A DNA stretch of 64,000 bases from Patella vulgata (GCF_932274485.2 NC_065881.2:84260702-84324701); one strand, 5' to 3'. Shown: positions 10,570 to 23,933, counted from the first letter of the stretch. Translations and numbers: made by a program. Notes: generated by a model from the letters alone, not told the origin.

Positions 10570-11700
10570 GCTGTTTTACAGCGGCAATTCGGAAGTCATT
10601 TTTTTAAAGGGTCATTATAATAGTAAAAAATAGATAACGTGAAGAGAATATGCTGAAAATTTCAGTCAAATTGCTCCACTCTGAACCGAGATATTAACGA
10701 TTGAATTTTATGCCTAGCCTCGATCATCATTACAAAAGCCGGGACGATTAAAAGCAAAGTGACGATTTTCCATTTTGACGTTAATTCATCCATCACGAAA
10801 TACATTCAATTCCAGTAAATATCGCAGGGTAACGATGGCACCGAGAGTGTAATACAATATCATTTGAGACCTAAAATTTAATATTGTATTTGAATCTATG
10901 TCAGTATTTTATATTTTTTTCATTCTTTCCTTATTTTTGACATTCTAATAGACAGATTAATTACAAGTTTAATCTTATCTAACAGCTGATAGGTGGTACT
11001 CACTTGTATGCTCGGAGTACCTATATGAGATAAGATTTAAGCACAACAGATATTGACACCTATTGTTTAAAGTTAGAATGGGTGATCATTAATAATTAGT
11101 TTCATTGTTAATTACCTGCGTTGTATAAACTTCTAAATTCCGCACGCCTTTTATCTGTATCAGTCGTAGACTTAAAACATAATATTATGTAAGACGTGAT
11201 AGCTTGTACAAACGTGTATCAGTCAGAATCCATGACAGGTGTTAACATTGTTGCTTTAGAGCTTAGAGGTGCGAATTCTAGTAATTAGTTTATGTTGGAT
11301 TATCTTACTGTCAATCAAACTCAATGTGACTACGAGTTAGCCAATCAGTTTAATTGTTTATGTAACCTGTAAACCAATCAGGATTCAGGCGGCAGAGATG
11401 ACACTACGTTATTTAAGATTGGTTTTGAGAGTCAAAGGGAGTTGGGTTTTCTGTGACCTACGGAGAACATCTTTAGTTAGATATCTCCTGATCCAACCAC
11501 CATATGTATATATATTATGCAGTAATAAAATATGTTTAATAAAAAGAGTATGTGTTATGTTACAAGAGTTGAATACGTTCTGGATAGGTTAATTAATGTC
11601 TAATTAACGATTTAGATAACATCTCAGGCCTAAAGAAAGACCTAAAATAGGCAGATTAAATTCGCTCTTGCATAATTTATGTTTAACTCTGTATAAGATG
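10570..11700 (+). repeat. Dispersed repeat R3, long copy
   Basis: Non-coding sequence shared with 60630-61449 and, inverted, 30427-30738. Common segments include 'gagatattaacgattgaat', 'attcatccatcacgaaata', 'gtaacgatggcaccgagag' and the tail 'aataggcagatta' plus 'gctcttgcataat'. The middle differs between copies. It is probably a non-autonomous transposon, but I see no diagnostic termini. Confidence 0.6.
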
Positions 11701-12000
11701 GCAGACCTCTTGAGTTCACGAGCAGTTTAGGTCTGCTCGAAATGGTACCACATCTGATGGTACCACAGTAGTGGATCGTTCCAAGAACTTCTTTAAGTAA
11801 GTTTTGTCATGATTTGATGACACAAAAAGTTACTCCCTGTACCACCCTTCATTTCTAATTAAACTGGCCTCAAATTGTAATGTACACAGTTTAACATATA
11901 ATAACCAATTCCCATTGCAATAAAGGTAAAACGTTAGTTACTGCATAATTTTATGATTTATAAAATCCAACGACTACGCGATATATCTTTCCTTGTCAAC

Positions 12001-12547
12001 TTAAAGCCCGGCCCATACCGTTACGACTACACACAAGCTGACAGGACTCAGCGTCTTGGGTAGTTGTAAAAAAAAATCGGGTCGCGCCTTTACTTCACTT
12101 GCCTACGACGGTACCAGTCCACACAGGCCCGACTCTCACAGATTATGCGTCGTGAGTTGCGCCACTTCCCTCTAGCGAGTGATTCCAAAAGTAAACCGGA
12201 ATCATAAAAGTGACATTATATTTTGCCAAGATGCCGTTGAAGTTGACTGCTCGTAAAAAGAAATGTGCTGCACAGTCACATGACTACATTCTACTCTCTG
12301 ATTGGCTAAACATCAGTAAGACAATTGATCGCGCCGTGTGAGTGTCCACACAAACACGATAAGTTACGACTGCAACCAACTGCATTCGACTACGATTGAA
12401 CATGTTCAATCGGGCCGACGGGACACGACGCGACGGAAATCGATCAAATCGTGGTCGTGGGACTGTCCACACTGCACTGATTATCTGAGACAAGACGTTG
12501 CGTTGGGTAGAGTCTGGGCACGTCGTGGCGGTATGGGCCGGGCTTAA
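12001..12547. mobile_element. MITE with ~25 bp terminal inverted repeats
   Basis: The left end 'ttaaagcccggcccatacc' is the inverse of the right end 'ggtatgggccgggcttaa', with further pairing inward ('gttacgac' against 'gtcgtggc'). TTAA lies at both ends, which would suit a piggyBac-type target, although the two ends are out of register by one base. The interior encodes nothing credible; small frames on both strands here are shadows. A duplicate is at 19804-20351. Confidence 0.75.
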
Positions 12548-14383
12548 AATGTCCTCCCATGTCCTCCAAGCCAGAAATAGCGTGCACACTCCGTCACACC
12601 TGATCAAAAGTCACTTTCCATATATGTCCATATTTATATTCTCGTGTAGTAGTGGTTCGTAGTAACAAATGCGACGCGATATTTGGTGAGATTTCACCTG
12701 GGCGATGTCACGGCGCCCTGCACTTCGAAAATGTAGAACGCATTACCACTAAGAAAAATTGTTTGGTAAATATTTTAGTGGCTCACTCTTCAATATTTGT
12801 TATATTATTACTTATTTCGATACAAACTTCTATGGCGTGTTGAGAATTATGCTTTTGAAGCTTTTTTACTTGCACAAAGCCCCGAAGAACGTATCAATTG
12901 TTGTGGAGTACACTGAAAAAACCTGTGTTGAAACCACAGACAAAGATTTGTGTTGTATTTTTCCAATTTATTTCCAGTTTAGCAACCTTTCCCATGCAGC
13001 ACCCCTTCTTTTGCTCTTTTAAAACTGTAATGTTTGATAAATGACAGATCGGAAATATTAAATTAATACTGCCAAATCAACACTTAATAGACATTTGGAA
13101 TGTTAATAAACAAACAATTCCAATATTAATAAAATTGAGTTATACAATGCCCCCCCCCCATCAAAAAGAAAGGGGATTTAAATTACCCTAAAACAAGCAT
13201 TGGGAATACAAGAGATGGGTACACATCATTCCTACTTCAACCCCCAAAAGATATAATTTAAATTTTATAACAACCAAACCAATCACTAATATGATTAATT
13301 ATGCACTACATTGAAATATTAATCCGGGAAGAAATTACACAAAGCTTAAGAACACGGTTGCCGTGTTGTAGTACAGTAGGGATTAATGCTCGTTTCCATG
13401 GTGATATCGCAAAATACTGAAATAAATATTTTTATTTTTTTTTAAGAGTTTTTCATTTTGATTGGTTATTTATAGGTTAGCAATAAATTTATAATTTCGA
13501 TTTGAACCAATGAAGATTAACTCTGCTTTTTCCACGCCCATCCAAATCTTAAATATAACACTATGGTTCTAATTTTCACATCCTCCGAGAATATTCTTTG
13601 GTGTATCATGTTTATTGGGTCAATATTAATCAGTCTCTTACAAGCGCAGACATTGTAATAACCTAATTGTGTCTGCAAATTTTCTGAGACAAGATGTGAA
13701 AATAATCAAAGGATATAATCAGGATAATCTGTATGCCTGATTAATTAAATAGTTTATAATTAGATAATAATAGACTAAAACTGTTATAAAATACGTTGTT
13801 TTAGGAGATATTACAGGTATCCCACTATACACACACTGCTTGTAATAATTAATATAAGGTTTTAGAGAAATACAAATATTATAGAAATCAAGTTAAATTG
13901 GGATGAATCCTCTACATTCAAATTCAAGAAGAACAGTTTTACATAGGCTAAGCCAGTTCTCCAATCTCATTCCGATTTTCTCAATAACAATATTGTTTGG
14001 TTTTTTTTTGTTTGTTTTTAAAAAAGGAATCATATTATTACAGAGAATAAAATAAATGTTATCTTAAAATTCGACATCATCAATTAAGGACTTGAGATCC
14101 AACACAAGAGTTTTTTCAGTGTAGCGGTGTCCAAGCAAGTTTCTACTGCTATTCAAGGAATGTTTTAAAGTCGTGCTATTGAAGTTGTGCACAAAGAAAT
14201 GTTTTGAAGCCGTTGAGTGACATAGCGATCTATTGAAGTTGTGCACAAAGAAATGAATAAAGTATTGAACATACCGAATATCATATGATTCGTCGTCCAG
14301 TCAGTTTAAGCGAATTATCATTGATAAAATCTTCAGTATGTTGTTCAAGTGTATGACCTTAACACGACAATTCGAGAAATGAC
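12548..14383. other. Unassigned non-coding spacer
   Basis: About 1.8 kb of AT-rich DNA with C and T homopolymers (near 13148 and 14005). Near 14178 and 14233 a short segment containing 'ttgaagttgtgcacaaagaa' is repeated 55 bp apart. Small open frames (12652-13022, 14064-14246) have no recognisable domain. I see no gene. Confidence 0.5.
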
Positions 14384-14428
14384 ATGGCTGAATGGTTAGC
14401 GTGCGCGCGCTGTATCATAAAGTCTGTC
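14384..14428 (+). repeat. SINE-B head cut by the duplication junction
   Basis: The first ~45 bases of the SINE-B found complete at 22190-22460 ('atggctgaatggttagc') run straight into Tc1 transposase sequence at 14429. This is the junction of the tandem duplication. Confidence 0.9.
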
Positions 14429-14875
14429 CTGTACAGATTGTGTATCACGGTATCTGGACCATAGCCTGCTTATGACAGACTGAGAAACATTCATCGTCCA
14501 CGCCACAACCGCCTGTGTTGTGCCGATCTGTAGCATGCCAAGGGCACGTAACCTTTCATTTTGGGTAAGCCGACGCATATTAAAATTTGTTTTCTGGTCA
14601 CTAAAACAATTAAACTGATGTTTCCACCCTGGAATTCAATGCCACAATGACTGTAACATTCAAAGTCAGAGTCGTGCAAATCTTGGGTTGGACCCCCATG
14701 ATGATCCCAAGCATCACCTGCATTCCATGCGGTAGCTATTGGTGCGTTTGGGCGTCACATGTAACTGGAAATGTTTCTTCTCTTAGGTTCTATAGTGACT
14801 TTTTTCGTAGTCATTTGCATATTTTAGTATTATGCCCCCAAAATCAAATATCCCCTACTTTTTTTGAATAGTATA
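14422..14875 (-). mobile_element. Tc1 fragment created by the duplication
   Basis: Only the right-hand 454 bp of the Tc1 element are present: the terminal inverted repeat, 5' leader and the first ~52 transposase codons, after which the frame runs into SINE sequence. It is truncated by duplication rather than by transposition. Confidence 0.92.
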
Positions 14876-15015
14876 AATTAGTATTCCACCAAATTGAATC
14901 TATGGACCCGCACATTTAGCCGAGAGGGAAATGGAATTTAACGTACATTTGACACGTGCATTTGAGGGCTAAGATATGATTGTGTTTTGTCTCAATAATA
15001 TGATTGTGCGTAGGG

Positions 15016-15329
15016 TTTTTTATACGCCAACATTTTCATGTGGACGTTTATTGTCGTCGCCCCTACGTCCGGACTTCTGTCCGTCCACAATTTGTTTGTG
15101 GACACTCTACAGGTCACAATTTTGATCCGAATTTGACGAAACTTGAAATATAGGTCTACCTCACAAAGATCTAGATTCCTGTCGATATTGGCATGTCTCG
15201 GACCATAACTTCATGGGTTATGACCCCGATTGTACGAATAACCACGTGTTGTAGCTTGTGGACACTCTAGAGGTTACAATTTTAACCCGATTTTGATGAA
15301 ACGTGAAATATATGTATCATGTGGGTGAT
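15016..15329 (-). repeat. Stem-loop-ended repeat (duplicate of 7207-7520)
   Basis: Nearly identical to 7207-7520, with a few substitutions. Confidence 0.75.
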
Positions 15330-16294
15330 TGTAAATACGCCTGCAAACTGTTTACAGTTCTCTACCCTTCATAAGGATCATATTCCTGAAGCAATGATCC
15401 GAGAAATCCCTCTCTGGCCATTACTGAATTAGCTTCTGATACTTGAACTTTTGAGTGAGTGTGTCTATATTCTTCCCGTTCAATCAAATCTATCCCCAAG
15501 CACAGCAACATGGCAGCCCTTCTTTTACTAAGGGGCCTTTCCTAAAACTTTGGACAGTGATTTAAGGTATTAAAAACGGTGAAATTGTTGTTCGACTCAA
15601 AACAGTATTGTTTACATTATGTCCGTACTGATAGCCTCGTTTGTCACACGATTAGTTTTTCTGCAATATTCTGCTATGCACTGGTTAATTGGGCATAATA
15701 AAATCGTGAGTCGTGACGTAACGTTATGTAAACATATTTGGTCCAATTTGGAGCTCTGTTTGGTATTGTTACGCAGGTAGCTACTGGTTGTTAATTTAGA
15801 ACAAGAATTTGCCTTCTTTAAAGCGGAGAGTAATTGGTTTAGCTCTAATCAAACGAAACACTGCGAGGAGTGTGCATAAGGATCGTTGTGAACACTATCA
15901 TGAGAGTGATTGTAAATACGCCTTCAGAATTTTTATAACAACTCTCAACTGTACGCTTCTTAAAGATCGTTATAAACGCTATCATGTGGATGATTGTATA
16001 TACGCCTTCGGAATGTTTACGGTCCGCAACTTCTTAAAGTAACTGTGCGTGTTTAACTTTTTTGGGGAAAATACCCCACGACTTAATCCACACTAATATG
16101 TATACTGATTCGTTATTTAACATTTAATTAACCTAATCAAGAATAATCCTCCAGGTTGTATTCCACTGGATTAAAAACATACCCATAAGTTAGATTTTTC
16201 GAACACTTTAAGATGTCTGCGGACGATGATATCAGGGCGTCACCCGACAATCAACAAACTTTTAATTAGCTACAAGTTTACCATACATTGCAAG

Positions 16295-16514
16295 ATGTGT
16301 TTAACGTCAACGAAATGTAGACCTGACATTAAAATGAAATGGGCGTTAACGTCCTACTGTGTTGTTCCTACTGGGCTTATGAAGACGGGCATATGCCTTG
16401 CCGTGTGCGATAAGGGAAATTGTGCCCGGACAGCGGAAATACCGCCTACTCTTAAATCGAATTCCAACTGCCAATGGAACTTTTACGTGCAGGCCACTGT
16501 GTACACATACAGTG
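16295..16514 (-). repeat. SINE-A fragment (duplicate of 8486-8705)
   Basis: Nearly identical to the unit 1 copy. Confidence 0.75.
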
Positions 16515-16614
16515 ATATGTTTAAACCTTTTTGGTTTTTTTTTAAATCCGATAAAAATTGGGAGCTATTTGAGTGCGTATGCGTGATTATCGAAATGAAC
16601 TGAGATCATCGGTA

Positions 16615-16764
16615 GATAACACTATATGTCAAGTTTCGTCAAAATTGGATAAACATTGTGACATGTAGAGTGTCCCCAAATACAATGTGGAAACACGGAC
16701 GAACACACTATCAGACAGGGGCGACGACAATATACGTCCACATGAAAATATGGGCGTATAAAAA
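16615..16764 (+). repeat. Stem-loop-ended repeat (duplicate of 8806-8955)
   Basis: Nearly identical to the unit 1 copy, with the same terminal hairpin. Confidence 0.75.
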
Positions 16765-16881
16765 ACACATTAGTTGAAATATTTTTTATTTTTTTTAAAT
16801 ATTCATCCACGAGATTCTTGAGTTTAGTCATTCTGATGGCAGCCTGTAGTTTATAGGTGCCCATTAGAAAATAAGGTCTAT

Positions 16882-17912
16882 ATCACCATTAGGAGATATT
16901 GTCAGAAAATATGTTCTCAGCTTTCATTTGTATGCCGATGATACTCAATTATATATTTCATTTACACCTAATTGTCCATCTTCTTTCAATTTATCAAAAT
17001 TGCAACTTGAGAACTGTATTAGTGAAATTAGAAAATGGATGTCAAAGAACTTTCTAAAATTGAATGATGATAAAACCGAATATTTGTTATTAGGCTCAAG
17101 GCATCAATTAAGTAAATCTGCACAAGATAACCCCCCTGTTGTAATTGGTAATTGTGATATATTTTCATCTTATTCTGCTCGTAATATTGGCGCTATCTTT
17201 GATAGTTTTATGCTTATGGGAGCTCAAGTAAATAATATTTGTAAATTGTGCTATTTTAATATTAGAAATATAGGTAAAATACGTAAATGTGTAACTGTAG
17301 AGGCCACTAAGTCACTTGTTAATTCTCTGGTCACTTCTCGATCAGATAACTTTAATTCACTTTTAGTTGGTTTACCTTTAAACCTTATAGATAAATTACA
17401 AAAAGTACAGAATACTGCGGCTAGACTTGTTACTTTAACTAAGAAATGTGACCACATAACTCCTGTTTTATATAATTTACACTGGTTACCTGTTAAATAT
17501 CGAATTGATTTTATTACTTACTTTTAAATGTTTAAATAATTTAGCTCCTGTTTACCTCTCAGATCTTTTAGAACTTTATACACCTGGCCGAACATTACGT
17601 ACATCAGATAAACTACTTTTAAAGCCCAAAACTGTTCAACTAGTCTCCTATGGTCAGCGCTCTTTTAGTTATCAAGCACCTGTTTTATGGAATAATCTAC
17701 CATTTAGTTTAAGATGTTGTACATCTCTATATTCTTTTAAAAAACAACTTAAAACACATTTATTTAATCAGGCGTTTAACTGACTCTGTATACAATCGTT
17801 AACATGCCCATAATCTTGTTGTTTATGTGTGATATACATTGTCACTTTGTAAAGTGCCCCGGAACATGTTATATGAAAGGGTGCAATATAAATATGCTGT
17901 AATAATAATAAT
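16882..17912 (+). mobile_element. 5'-truncated LINE (duplicate of 9073-10108)
   Basis: Same RT fragment (YADDTQLYISF and following) and the same frame change. Its (TAA)n tail is two units shorter than in unit 1, and one visible substitution changes L to S in TSRLDNF. Confidence 0.88.
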
Positions 17913-17920
17913 TTGTCCAA

Positions 17921-18053
17921 ACTCGCGGTGGGATTTCTCCGGGTCCTGCACTCCTTATTATTCCCTGCTGAAAATCCTTACGCGCACGAGAATTATGCAA
18001 CTAAAATAGTTTTATGATAATTAGTACCCAAATCTCTCTCTCTCTCCCTCTCG
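17921..18053 (+). repeat. SINE-B 3' fragment (duplicate)
   Basis: Duplicate of 10118-10250. Confidence 0.7.
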
Positions 18054-18372
18054 TTTATATTTATCTCTTTACTTGTTCACATATTGTTTAGATTTACTCA
18101 CTGAATTATCAGCCGAAAAGAAATGAAATGAGTTTTAACGTCTCACTCTGCCGAGATGTAAGCTACCGGAACTACAGAATAGTCAGCCAGCGTCTTACTC
18201 ACAAGGCCATGTTGGTTCCGTATTCACCAGAGATTAACTTGGTGACCTATTGTACCTGTGGAACTTCGGGTTAGTCAGCCAACATCGTACTCAGTGATCT
18301 ACGATAGCTCCGGATTCATCAGAGATTGAACAAACAGTTATAATCGATTACACGACAGAAAAACAGCACCGA

Positions 18373-19503
18373 GCTGTTTCACAGCGGCAATTCGGAAGTC
18401 ATTTTTTTAAAGGGTCATTATAATAGTAAAAAATAGATAACGTGAAGAGAATATGCTGAAAATTTCAGTCAAATTGCTCCACTCTGAACCGAGATATTAA
18501 CGATTGAATTTTATGCCTAGCCTCGATCATCATTACAAAAGCCGGGACGATTAAAAGCAAAGTGACGATTTTCCATTTTGACGTTAATTCATCCATCACG
18601 AAATACATTCAATTCCAGTAAATATCGCAGGGTAACGATGGCACCGAGAGTGTAATACAATATCATTTGAGACCTAAAATTTAATATTGTATTTGAATCT
18701 ATGTCAGTATTTTATATTTTTTTCATTCTTTCCTTATTTTTGACATTCTAATAGACAGATTAATTACAAGTTTAATCTTATCTAACAGCTGATAGGTGGT
18801 ACTCACTTGTATGCTCGGAGTACCTATATGAGATAAGATTTAAGCACAACAGATATTGACACCTATTGTTTAAAGTTAGAATGGGTGATCATTAATAATT
18901 AGTTTCATTGTTAATTACCTGCGTTGTATAAACTTCTAAATTCCGCACGCCTTTTATCTGTATCAGTCGTAGACTTAAAACATAATATTATGTAAGACGT
19001 GATAGCTTGTACAAACGTGTATCAGTCAGAATCCATGACAGGTGTTAACATTGTTGCTTTAGAGCTTAGAGGTGCGAATTCTAGTAATTAGTTTATGTTG
19101 GATTATCTTACTGTCAATCAAACTCAATGTGACTACGAGTTAGCCAATCAGTTTAATTGTTTATGTAACCTGTAAACCAATCAGGATTCAGGCGGCAGAG
19201 ATGACACTACGTTATTTAAGATTGGTTTTGAGAGTCAAAGGGAGTTGGGTTTTCTGTGACCTACGGAGAACATCTTTAGTTAGATATCTCCTGATCCAAC
19301 CACCATATGTATATATATTATGCAGTAATAAAATATGTTTAATAAAAAGAGTATGTGTTATGTTACAAGAGTTGAATACGTTCTGGATAGGTTAATTAAT
19401 GTCTAATTAACGATTTAGATAACATCTCAGGCCTAAAGAAAGACCTAAAATAGGCAGATTAAATTCGCTCTTGCATAATTTATGTTTAACTCTGTATAAG
19501 ATG
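18373..19503 (+). repeat. Dispersed repeat R3 (duplicate)
   Basis: Duplicate of 10570-11700. Confidence 0.6.
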
Positions 19504-19803
19504 GCAGACCTCTTGAGTTCACGAGCAGTTTAGGTCTGCTCGAAATGGTACCACATCTGATGGTACCACAGTAGTGGATCGTTCCAAGAACTTCTTTAAG
19601 TAAGTTTTGTCATGATTTGATGACACAAAAAGTTACTCCCTGTACCACCCTTCATTTCTAATTAAACTGGCCTCAAATTGTAATGTACACAGTTTAACAT
19701 ATAATAACCAATTCCTATTGCAATAAAGGTAAAACGTTAGTTACTGCATAATTTTATGATTTATAAAATCCAACGACTACGCGATATATCTTTCCTTGCC
19801 AAC

Positions 19804-20351
19804 TTAAAGCCCGGCCCATACCGTTACGACTACACACAAGCTGACAGGACTCAGCGTCGTGGGTAGTTGTAAAAAAAAAATCGGGTCGCGCCTTTACTTC
19901 ACTTGCCTACGACGGTACCAGTCCACACAGGCCCGACTCTCACAGATTATGCGTCGTGAGTTGCGCCACTTCCCTCTAGCGAGTGATTCCAAAAGTAAAC
20001 CGGAATCATAAAAGTGACATTATATTTTGCCAAGATGCCGTTGAAGTTGACTGCTCGTAAAAAGAAATGTGCTGCACAGTCACATGACTAAATTCTACTC
20101 TCTGATTGGCTAAACATCAGTAAGACAATTGATCGCGCCGTGTGAGTGTCCACACAAACACGATAAGTTACGACTGCAACCAACTGCATTCGACTACGAT
20201 TGAACATGTTCAATCGGGCCGACGGGACACGACGCGACGGAAATCCATCAAATCGTGGTCGTGGGACTGTCCACACTGCACTGATTATCTGAGACAAGAC
20301 GTTGCGTTGGGTAGAGTCTGGGCACGTCGTGGCGGTATGGGCCGGGCTTAA
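19804..20351. mobile_element. MITE with terminal inverted repeats (duplicate)
   Basis: Duplicate of 12001-12547 with a few substitutions. Confidence 0.75.
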
Positions 20352-22189
20352 AATGTCCTCCCAAGTCCTCCAAGCCAGAAATAGCGTGCACACTCCGTCA
20401 CACCTGATCAAAAGTCACTTTCCATATATGTCCATATTTATATTCTCGTGTAGTAGTGGTTCGTAGTAACAAATGCGACGCGATATTTGGTGAGATTTCA
20501 CCTGGGCGATGTCACGGCGCCCTGCACTTCGAAAATGTAGAACGCATTACCACTAAGAAAAATTGTTTGGTAAATATTTTAGTGGCTCACTCTTCAATAT
20601 TTGTTATATTATTACTTATTTCGATACAAACTTCTATGGCGTGTTGAGAATTATGCTTTTGAAGCTTTTTTACTTGCACAAAGCCCCGAAGAACGTATCA
20701 ATTGTTGTGGAGTACACTGAAAAAACCTGTGTTGAAACCACAGACAAAGATTTGTGTTGTATTTTTCCAATTTATTTCCAGTTTAGCAACCTTTCCCATG
20801 CAGCACCCCTTCTTTTGCTCTTTTAAAACTGTAATGTTTGATAAATGACAGATCGGAAATATTAAATTAATACTGCCAAATCAACACTTAATAGACATTT
20901 GGAATGTTAATAAACAAACAATTCCAATATTAATAAAATTGAGTTATACAATGCCCCCCCCCCCATCAAAAAGAAAGGGGATTTAAATTACCCTAAAACA
21001 AGCATTGGGAATACAAGAGATGGGTACACATCATTCCTACTTCAACCCCCAAAAGATATAATTTAAATTTTATAACAACCAAACCAATCACTAATATGAT
21101 TAATTATGCACTACATTGAAATATTAATCCGGGAAGAAATTACACAAAGCTTAAGAACACGGTTGCCGTGTTGTAGTACAGTAGGGATTAATGCTCGTTT
21201 CCATGGTGATATCGCAAAATACTGAAATAAATATTTTTATTTTTTTTTAAGAGTTTTTCATTTTGATTGGTTATTTATAGGTTAGCAATAAATTTATAAT
21301 TTCGATTTGAACCAATGAAGATTAACTCTGCTTTTTCCACGCCCATCCAAATCTTAAATATAACACTATGGTTCTAATTTTCACATCCTCCGAGAATATT
21401 CTTTGGTGTATCATGTTTATTGGGTCAATATTAATCAGTCTCTTACAAGCGCAGACATTGTAATAACCTAATTGTGTCTGCAAATTTTCTGAGACAAGAT
21501 GTGAAAATAATCAAAGGATATAATCAGGATAATCTGTATGCCTGATTAATTAAATAGTTTATAATTAGATAATAATAGACTAAAACTGTTATAAAATACG
21601 TTGTTTTAGGAGATATTACAGGTATCCCACTATACACACACTGCTTGTAATAATTAATATAAGGTTTTAGAGAAATACAAATATTATAGAAATCAAGTTA
21701 AATTGGGATGAATCCTCTACATTCAAATTCAAGAAGAACAGTTTTACATAGGCTAAGCCAGTTCTCCAATCTCATTCCGATTTTCTCAATAACAATATTG
21801 TTTGGGTTTTTTTTGTTTGTTTTTAAAAAAGGAATCATATTATTACAGAGAATAAAATAAATGTTATCTTAAAATTCGACATCATCAATTAAGGACTTGA
21901 GATCCAACACAAGAGTTTTTTCAGTGTAGCGGTGTCCAAGCAAGTTTCTACTGCTATTCAAGGAATGTTTTAAAGTCGTGCTATTGAAGTTGTGCACAAA
22001 GAAATGTTTTGAAGCCGTTGAGTGACATAGCGATCTATTGAAGTTGTGCACAAAGAAATGAATAAAGTATTGAACATACCGAATATCATATGATTCGTCG
22101 TCCAGTCAGTTTAAGCGAATTATCATTGATAAAATCTTCAGTATGTTGTTCAAGTGTATGACCTTAACACGACAATTCGAGAAATGACA
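20352..22189. other. Unassigned spacer (duplicate)
   Basis: Duplicate of 12548-14383. No gene recognised. Confidence 0.5.
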
Positions 22190-22460
22190 TGGCTGAATGG
22201 TTAGCGTGCGCGCGCTGTATCATAAAGTCTGTCATTGAGTCGACTGGAGTGGTTTCGAATCCCCGGTTGTACGTGACAAGGAGTAGGGTCGCCTGTCCAA
22301 CCTCGTGGGTTTTCTCAGGGTCCCCCCACTGCTAAAGACCCCTACGCGCAAGCGAATTATGTAAATAAAATTAAACCATATGTTAGTCCCGAAATGACCT
22401 AGTTTGTGTCGAGTGGACGTTAAAACCCATTTCTCTCTCTCTCTCTCCCTTGAGAAATGA
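22190..22460 (+). repeat. SINE-B, complete copy (tRNA-derived)
   Basis: The head 'atggctgaatggttagc' resembles a tRNA-Ser/Leu A box, and 'gtggtttcgaatcccc' about 55 bases later is a good B box. The conserved body contains 'gggtcgcctgtccaacctc' and 'aaaccatatgttagtccc', and the tail is (CT)n at about 22433-22448. The tRNA-like part would serve as an internal RNA polymerase III promoter. It does not fold as a usable tRNA. Confidence 0.85.
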
Positions 22461-22546
22461 CAGTCATAAAAGCAATGCTTTAAAGATGTCTTCTAGAGTG
22501 AATGAGGTTATATTTTTATGGTAAGATTCACTTACTGTTAGAAACG

Positions 22547-22844
22547 GGACCACGGCGGCTAAGACTCTGACACGCCATCCTAGAGATCACCTTGTCAGTG
22601 GTGCAGGACGGAGGGCCTGGCAAGGGCAGCTGTCTAGTTATTCGGATGATACGAAAAGCCGTGTATACATTGGTGTGCACGTAAAAGATCACTTGGTAGT
22701 TAGAATTCGGCATAATAGTAGGCGATAGTGCCGCTGCCCAGGCAAAATTTACCTCATAGCACACAGTATGGCGCTTGCTCGTTTTCATTTAATAGCCCAG
22801 TCGGAGAAGAATAGTAGGAAGTTAAACCCCATTTCCTTTCATTT
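22547..22844 (+). repeat. SINE-A copy with 12-bp target-site duplication
   Basis: Flanked by direct repeats 'ctgttagaaacg' (22535-22546 and 22845-22856). It begins with a degenerate tRNA-like head, lacks part of the 5' body, and ends 'gttaaaccccatttc' plus an (ATTTC)-type tail. Confidence 0.88.
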
Positions 22845-22899
22845 CTGTTAGAAACGTATGTTATTAACTACTTTACTACTGCGAATTTCGCCCGAGATA

Positions 22900-23070
22900 G
22901 TCAACAGGTTTCGATTCCTCGATTGTACGTGACAAAGAGTATTGTCGCCTGTCCAACCTTGTGGGTTTTCTCCGGGTCCTCGGGTGTTTTCCCACTTCTG
23001 ACGAACCCTAAGCGCTAGCGAATTATTGAAATAAAATTGTACCATTTCTCCCTCTCTGTCTATTTCAATC
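22900..23070 (+). repeat. SINE-B copy, diverged
   Basis: The B-box region 'aggtttcgattcctcg', the body 'tcgcctgtccaacctt' and a CT-rich tail are recognisable. The head is weak. Confidence 0.75.
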
Positions 23071-23933
23071 TAATTACCGGTATTTGTTTGTACAATAAAT
23101 ATTAGTATTAGATTGAAAGCCAGGAGGACTTTGATCATTTTAAAATAATAACCTCATCGGTTTATATATTTGATCAGTACGTATTTCGTAAATGTTTGCA
23201 TTGCCAACATTAGAATAAATATGCGACAACCCTTGTGGATTGCTAAAATGACTTAGATTATGTGGACGTAATATCTCGTTGCAAGGCAAAGTATATTTTA
23301 AATTGCATTAACATAGGCTTGTGTAGAGTTATAATCCCTCTCCTTAAGACTTCAATATGTGACAACCTTTGTGGATTGTTGTAGGCACATGGCCAGTTGC
23401 CCTGTAAACGATATTTTCATTGCGTTAACAAGTGACTGTGTAGAATTATAAACTCTCGCCTACAGACTGCAAATTTATAAAACAAGTGCTCATATCAGTT
23501 TACAACAATATGTATTGGCGAATATTCCCACTTTTCTTTCGGTTCTCAAATATATTATATCTTAAATAAGCAAGTCAGTGTTGTATAATGGTTCGCCACA
23601 TACTATTCCCATGACCCTAACTCACCCCAAATAACACAAACACACAAATAAACAAAAAACAATTTGACAATCAACAAAGACTTTATGGTATATTGCCAAA
23701 TAATCAAATTGTATTAATAAAGCTGTGAAACTATACGTGAAAGAAAGTTCGTGGTTGGTAGTAAGCGTCTCGTCTAATATTAGATGACAGTCTTTGTCCC
23801 ACATATACTGTTAACAATAAATACCATACCTTGACGTGAGATATTAGAGGTAATAATTGATCCTGTAAAAATAGATAATTGTTCATATCGCTACACGATA
23901 GAGCCCATGTTTTCAAGATAGATATAGATAGAG
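23071..23933. other. Unassigned spacer
   Basis: About 860 bp of AT-rich DNA. Two loosely similar segments begin 'gcgacaacccttgtggatt' (23221) and 'gtgacaacctttgtggatt' (23358), suggesting an old local repeat. No gene recognised. Confidence 0.45.

Larger units (their letters stand above)
6613..14421 (+). repeat. Tandem duplication, unit 1 (7809 bp)
   Basis: This segment is repeated head-to-tail as 14422-22226. Corresponding landmarks are offset by 7809 bp up to the LINE tail at 10100 and by 7803-7805 bp afterwards, the change being shorter (TAA)n and homopolymer runs. By eye I count roughly two dozen differences. The left breakpoint lies inside the Tc1 transposase, the right one inside a SINE-B head. 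Both breakpoints carry 'gtctgtc', a 7-bp microhomology. Confidence 0.95.
14422..22226 (+). repeat. Tandem duplication, unit 2 (7805 bp)
   Basis: Second unit of the head-to-tail duplication. Everything annotated between 6613 and 14421 recurs here in the same order and orientation. Differences are scattered single bases and homopolymer or (TAA)n length changes. Confidence 0.95.

Noticed and set aside
12284-12607. Overlapping 107- and 69-codon frames inside the MITE
   Set aside because: They lie between MITE inverted ends, on both strands, without a recognisable domain.
22190-22260. tRNA-like sequences at SINE heads (also 45613, 46836, 51800-51864)
   Set aside because: A and B box motifs are present but there is no cloverleaf or anticodon stem, and each continues into the same dispersed SINE body.
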